DNA of 64,000 nucleotides from Marinobacter vulgaris (GTDB lineage Bacteria > Pseudomonadota > Gammaproteobacteria > Pseudomonadales > Oleiphilaceae): contig NZ_QFWX01000008.1 in the NCBI RefSeq assembly GCF_003344045.1, positions 1-64,000 on the forward strand, read 5' to 3'. The notes beneath the pieces are model-generated. The model saw only the letters and a program-made list of their open reading frames with translations, had not been told where the DNA came from and ran no database searches. This document shows, one piece after another, positions 61,416 to 64,000 of the stretch. Each line of letters opens with the position of its first letter. Positions within the stretch are counted from its first letter, which is position 1. The position numbers and the translations under genes are program-made.

Positions 61416-64000
61416 CTAACTTGTCGAGCTCAGCTTAAATATCACGCTCATTGGCGCGCTTCCCTCATGGCTTTGATACTCGACAGGGCCATGGTAGGTG
61501 AACGGAGCAGCCTTGCCGTTGCGCAACCTGTTTTCGCGGACAAACAGGTGTATTGAGAGCCCCAGTTTTTTGTGATCGATCAGCTCCTTTCCCCGCTTAT
61601 TTTGCGGTGTGGTGGAGTTCTGGCTCTGCCAGTGAAATGTCGAATCATCAATCCAGTGATCAACGTAACGATGATCCGCACCTTTCCCCTGCTTGTTCAG
61701 TGTCACCAGCAGAATGTTGGCATTGGCGTCTTTCAAGAATACGTGACCGCTCTGCCAGTTACCGGGATTGAAGGTTTCACCGAATAATTCGGGAATTTCT
61801 TCTCTCGGTATCTCCTGCCCCAATACCATTTCCAGAGGGTCCACAACCCCATCCAGCCGGGCAAAAGTTCGAAACTGGTCGCTTAGTTCGGGAGTAACGA
61901 CGATATCTTTGTAATCTGGGTTAGCAGCCTCAAGAATGTATTCGCCATCTGACGATTTCCGCACCGTCCTCAAGAGATACTGGGTGTCACCGGCCTCATC
62001 AAGCCGTTCAATAGCGAGCGTATTACCGGTAATAGATCCGGCCTGGTCCGGATTTATTTGCTCAAGCAATAAATAGTCGCCATCTTGAACTGGGTGTTTC
62101 CCTCCATTCATGGAATCGCCCGAAGCCCGGGCAATAAAATGGCGGTTTGGCTCTATTCGACCATGCCCCATTCCGATAGACCTGTATTCGGGCTCCTCCG
62201 CCTGACTATTTTTGAAGTGACCACATGCAATTCTAAGTGATGGAAAATACGGCAGCTCAGTTCCCATAGGCGTCATTGGCACTACATTTTCTGGAGGAGA
62301 CTGGATTTCTTTGGCTGAGTGGCGCGCCTCATAGGAAGCCAGGCGATAATCAATCAGCTCCTGCACCATTTCCTCAAAGGTTTTAACCTGACCCGTGCCC
62401 AGTGAAATAACCGGTTTAAATTTATCACCTTCGATCCGGAAAATGGGGGGCGACTTGTTTATCCAATGATCGACGGGGTTTTTCTTCCAGTACCGCTGCC
62501 ATTGCTGCGATGAACCATCAACGCCTTTTACCGAATCGGCGAGCTCCTGATACAACCTCGGTCTGCGTTTTAGTATTTGCCAAGATTCTTTCGCCAATTC
62601 CGGAAGCTTGGGCGCACTCCGCCAGCCACCCGACTGCTGGAACGCATCCAGCAAAATCATCTTGAATGACTTGGTCATGGAAGTGGTCTCAACTTCCATC
62701 AGGAAGCTTTCCTGGCTCGCCAGAAGTTCCGCCTCAATATCAGTGAGGTCATCCATGTCCCGCACGAGTCCGAACCAGCCACCATGCTGCTTTCGGGTTT
62801 TCGTGATACTAGCCCCAAAGTGGTAATACTCGGTGAGCGTTGGACGGCGACCAAGCGTGTCTTTTAAAGCTTGATAGTCTTTTTCAGCGCCGTTCTGGTC
62901 CAGCCCCTTCAGGAATTCGATGACTTCCAAGTCGTAATTGATAAAACAGCCATCCGGCAAGTTCAGCTGGTGCTTCTCAGCTTTACGGCCGAATTCCGCC
63001 AGTTGCCGGTGGTTCATCGCCTGGCCAATCAAAGCCTGGGGTTTATGCAGAAAGCTTTGGTGGTTGCCCACAAAATCCAGAATCACCAGCCTGTCTTTGC
63101 CCGTTGCCGTACTTTTCCGAAGACCCCGGCCGATTTGTTGGAGAAACAAAATCTTTGATTCTGTCGGGCGCAGCAGCAATACGGTATCGATGGCGGGTAT
63201 ATCGACACCCTCGTTGAACAGATCTACGGAGAAAACCACATCTAGCTGACCATCCTGCAAGCGTTCCAGCGCTTCACCGCGAGACATCTCAGATTCACCG
63301 TGGACAGCGGCAGCCCTGACTCCGTGTTTCGCAAACTGACTTGCCATGAAATCGGCATGTGCCCGTGACACACAAAATGCCAAGGTTCGGCTCTGCTTAT
63401 GTTGTCGCCATATTCTCAATGCGTGCCGTGCACGCGCCAGCGTCGCCAGCTTATTGGCCAGCAGGTTGGGATCGAACTTTCCGTTACGCCAGGGAATCTC
63501 ATAGTAATCGACGGTATCGTCATAAATTCCGTAGTAGTGAAACGGCACCAGAAAATTGCCCTTCACGCCGTCAAACAACGGATATTCAAACACCAGGTTG
63601 TCATCACATAACGAGAAGATATCGGAGCGGTCGGTACGATCAGGGGTCGCCGTTAACCCGAGCAGAAATTGCGGTGCGAAATAACTCAAAAGCTGGTGAT
63701 AAACAGGCGCTGCGGCGTGATGAAATTCATCAACCACGACGTAATCGAAGTGCTGCGGGCTGAAGCGTCCCAGATGCATTTCTTTGCCAAGCGTTTGAAC
63801 CGAAGCACAGAGGATATCTACCGTTCGGTCTCGCTGCTTACCCATGTAAAATCCGACACGGCTATCTGGCTTAATTCGCAAATAAGTCTCAGCCGCCTGA
63901 TAGAGAATCTCCTCCCGATGCGCAACGAAAAGAATCCGCCTTGCGCCCATTTGCACGGCGTCAAAGGCGGACAGCCAGGTCTTACCCAGACCTGTTGCCA
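61416..64000 (-). CDS. SF2 helicase-S24 domain-DUF3427 fusion (5' partial)
   Basis: The gene runs off the right edge; 861 codons are visible and open to the last base. The edge holds the Walker A motif (ATGLGKT), then DEFHH (Walker B, DEAH-type), LTATPDRTDR (motif III) and QQIGRGLR (motif VI). A middle region of about 230 residues follows. Residues near 600-690 (counting from 63956) form a LexA/S24-peptidase-like domain with ASGDSMNGG, the nucleophile-serine block, and VQDGDYLLLEQ. The C-terminal 120 residues are DUF3427 (FHWQSQNSTTP, KRGKELI, FTYHGPVEYQSHEG). Related helicases usually begin with a PLD nuclease domain, which would lie outside the window. It lies next to IS and SRAP remnants, in accessory DNA, and a defence or repair role is inferred. 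Confidence 0.85.
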   Translation of the reverse strand, partial: ATGLGKTWLSAFDAVQMGARRILFVAHREEILYQAAETYLRIKPDSRVGFYMGKQRDRTVDILCASVQTLGKEMHLGRFSPQHFDYVVVDEFHHAAAPVYHQLLSYFAPQFLLGLTATPDRTDRSDIFSLCDDNLVFEYPLFDGVKGNFLVPFHYYGIYDDTVDYYEIPWRNGKFDPNLLANKLATLARARHALRIWRQHKQSRTLAFCVSRAHADFMASQFAKHGVRAAAVHGESEMSRGEALERLQDGQLDVVFSVDLFNEGVDIPAIDTVLLLRPTESKILFLQQIGRGLRKSTATGKDRLVILDFVGNHQSFLHKPQALIGQAMNHRQLAEFGRKAEKHQLNLPDGCFINYDLEVIEFLKGLDQNGAEKDYQALKDTLGRRPTLTEYYHFGASITKTRKQHGGWFGLVRDMDDLTDIEAELLASQESFLMEVETTSMTKSFKMILLDAFQQSGGWRSAPKLPELAKESWQILKRRPRLYQELADSVKGVDGSSQQWQRYWKKNPVDHWINKSPPIFRIEGDKFKPVISLGTGQVKTFEEMVQELIDYRLASYEARHSAKEIQSPPENVVPMTPMGTELPYFPSLRIACGHFKNSQAEEPEYRSIGMGHGRIEPNRHFIARASGDSMNGGKHPVQDGDYLLLEQINPDQAGSITGNTLAIERLDEAGDTQYLLRTVRKSSDGEYILEAANPDYKDIVVTPELSDQFRTFARLDGVVDPLEMVLGQEIPREEIPELFGETFNPGNWQSGHVFLKDANANILLVTLNKQGKGADHRYVDHWIDDSTFHWQSQNSTTPQNKRGKELIDHKKLGLSIHLFVRENRLRNGKAAPFTYHGPVEYQSHEGSAPMSVIFKLSSTS

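Noticed and set aside
1..64000. CRISPR arrays, rRNA or tRNA genes, intact insertion sequences
   Set aside because: None seen on reading through both strands; no regularly spaced repeats of CRISPR type and no paired terminal repeats around the transposase remnant.

Overview
The window looks like chromosomal DNA of a GC-rich marine gammaproteobacterium, most likely Marinobacter or a close relative. This is inferred from gene content: class I PHA synthase with intracellular depolymerase, AmiE nearly identical in motif layout to the Pseudomonas enzyme, and BolA/YciO, TopB and a gammaproteobacterial LexA box. No rRNA, tRNA, CRISPR array or intact insertion sequence was seen.

Layout. 1-2.8 kb: a truncated P4-type integrase, a decayed coding remnant and a secreted GDSL esterase. 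3.2-16.5 kb: amide utilisation cluster 1. One minus-strand unit runs urtA-B-C-D-E, amiE, amiB, then (after about 100 bp) fmdA-fmdB and a terminator. Divergent from urtA is a 1126-residue fusion of an NCS1 permease, a cysteine-rich segment, a histidine kinase and a receiver, followed by its LuxR-type response regulator. A palindrome is shared by the urtA and fmdA upstream regions. 16.5-21.9 kb: an outer-membrane barrel protein, a LysE exporter and a PotABCD-like ABC importer. 22-30 kb: a patatin-like protein, Cfa, split LigD (phosphoesterase and polymerase genes, no ligase), a broken CBS gene, a YdhR-like protein, two heme proteins facing each other (a DUF3365 protein and a chemoreceptor), and YciO-BolA. 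30.5-38 kb: topoisomerase III and a three-gene signalling unit (OmpR regulator, LysM-FecR protein, CHASE2 kinase). 38-45 kb: a Crp/Fnr regulator, DUF2892, a TerB-like protein, then a minus-strand unit CLCA_X, SbcD-like, SbcC-like, PAS headed by a LexA box set in a long perfect palindrome. 45-48.3 kb: phaC and phaZ.

48.5-57.1 kb: a CIA30-like protein and amide cluster 2 (amiC-amiR, dipeptide-type ABC importer, a second FmdA-like amidase). It is preceded by an RNA leader with two hexaloop hairpins and an overlapping terminator, the expected target of an ANTAR antiterminator such as AmiR. 57.4-64 kb: GMC and OYE-type oxidoreductases, remnants of a SRAP gene and an IS3-family transposase, and the 3' part of a large helicase fused to an S24/LexA-like domain and DUF3427, running off the right edge.

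The strongest themes are two separately regulated amide/urea acquisition systems (transporter-linked two-component control against ligand-sensing antitermination), a probably SOS-controlled Mre11/Rad50-like operon, and the helicase-S24 fusion in an accessory region.
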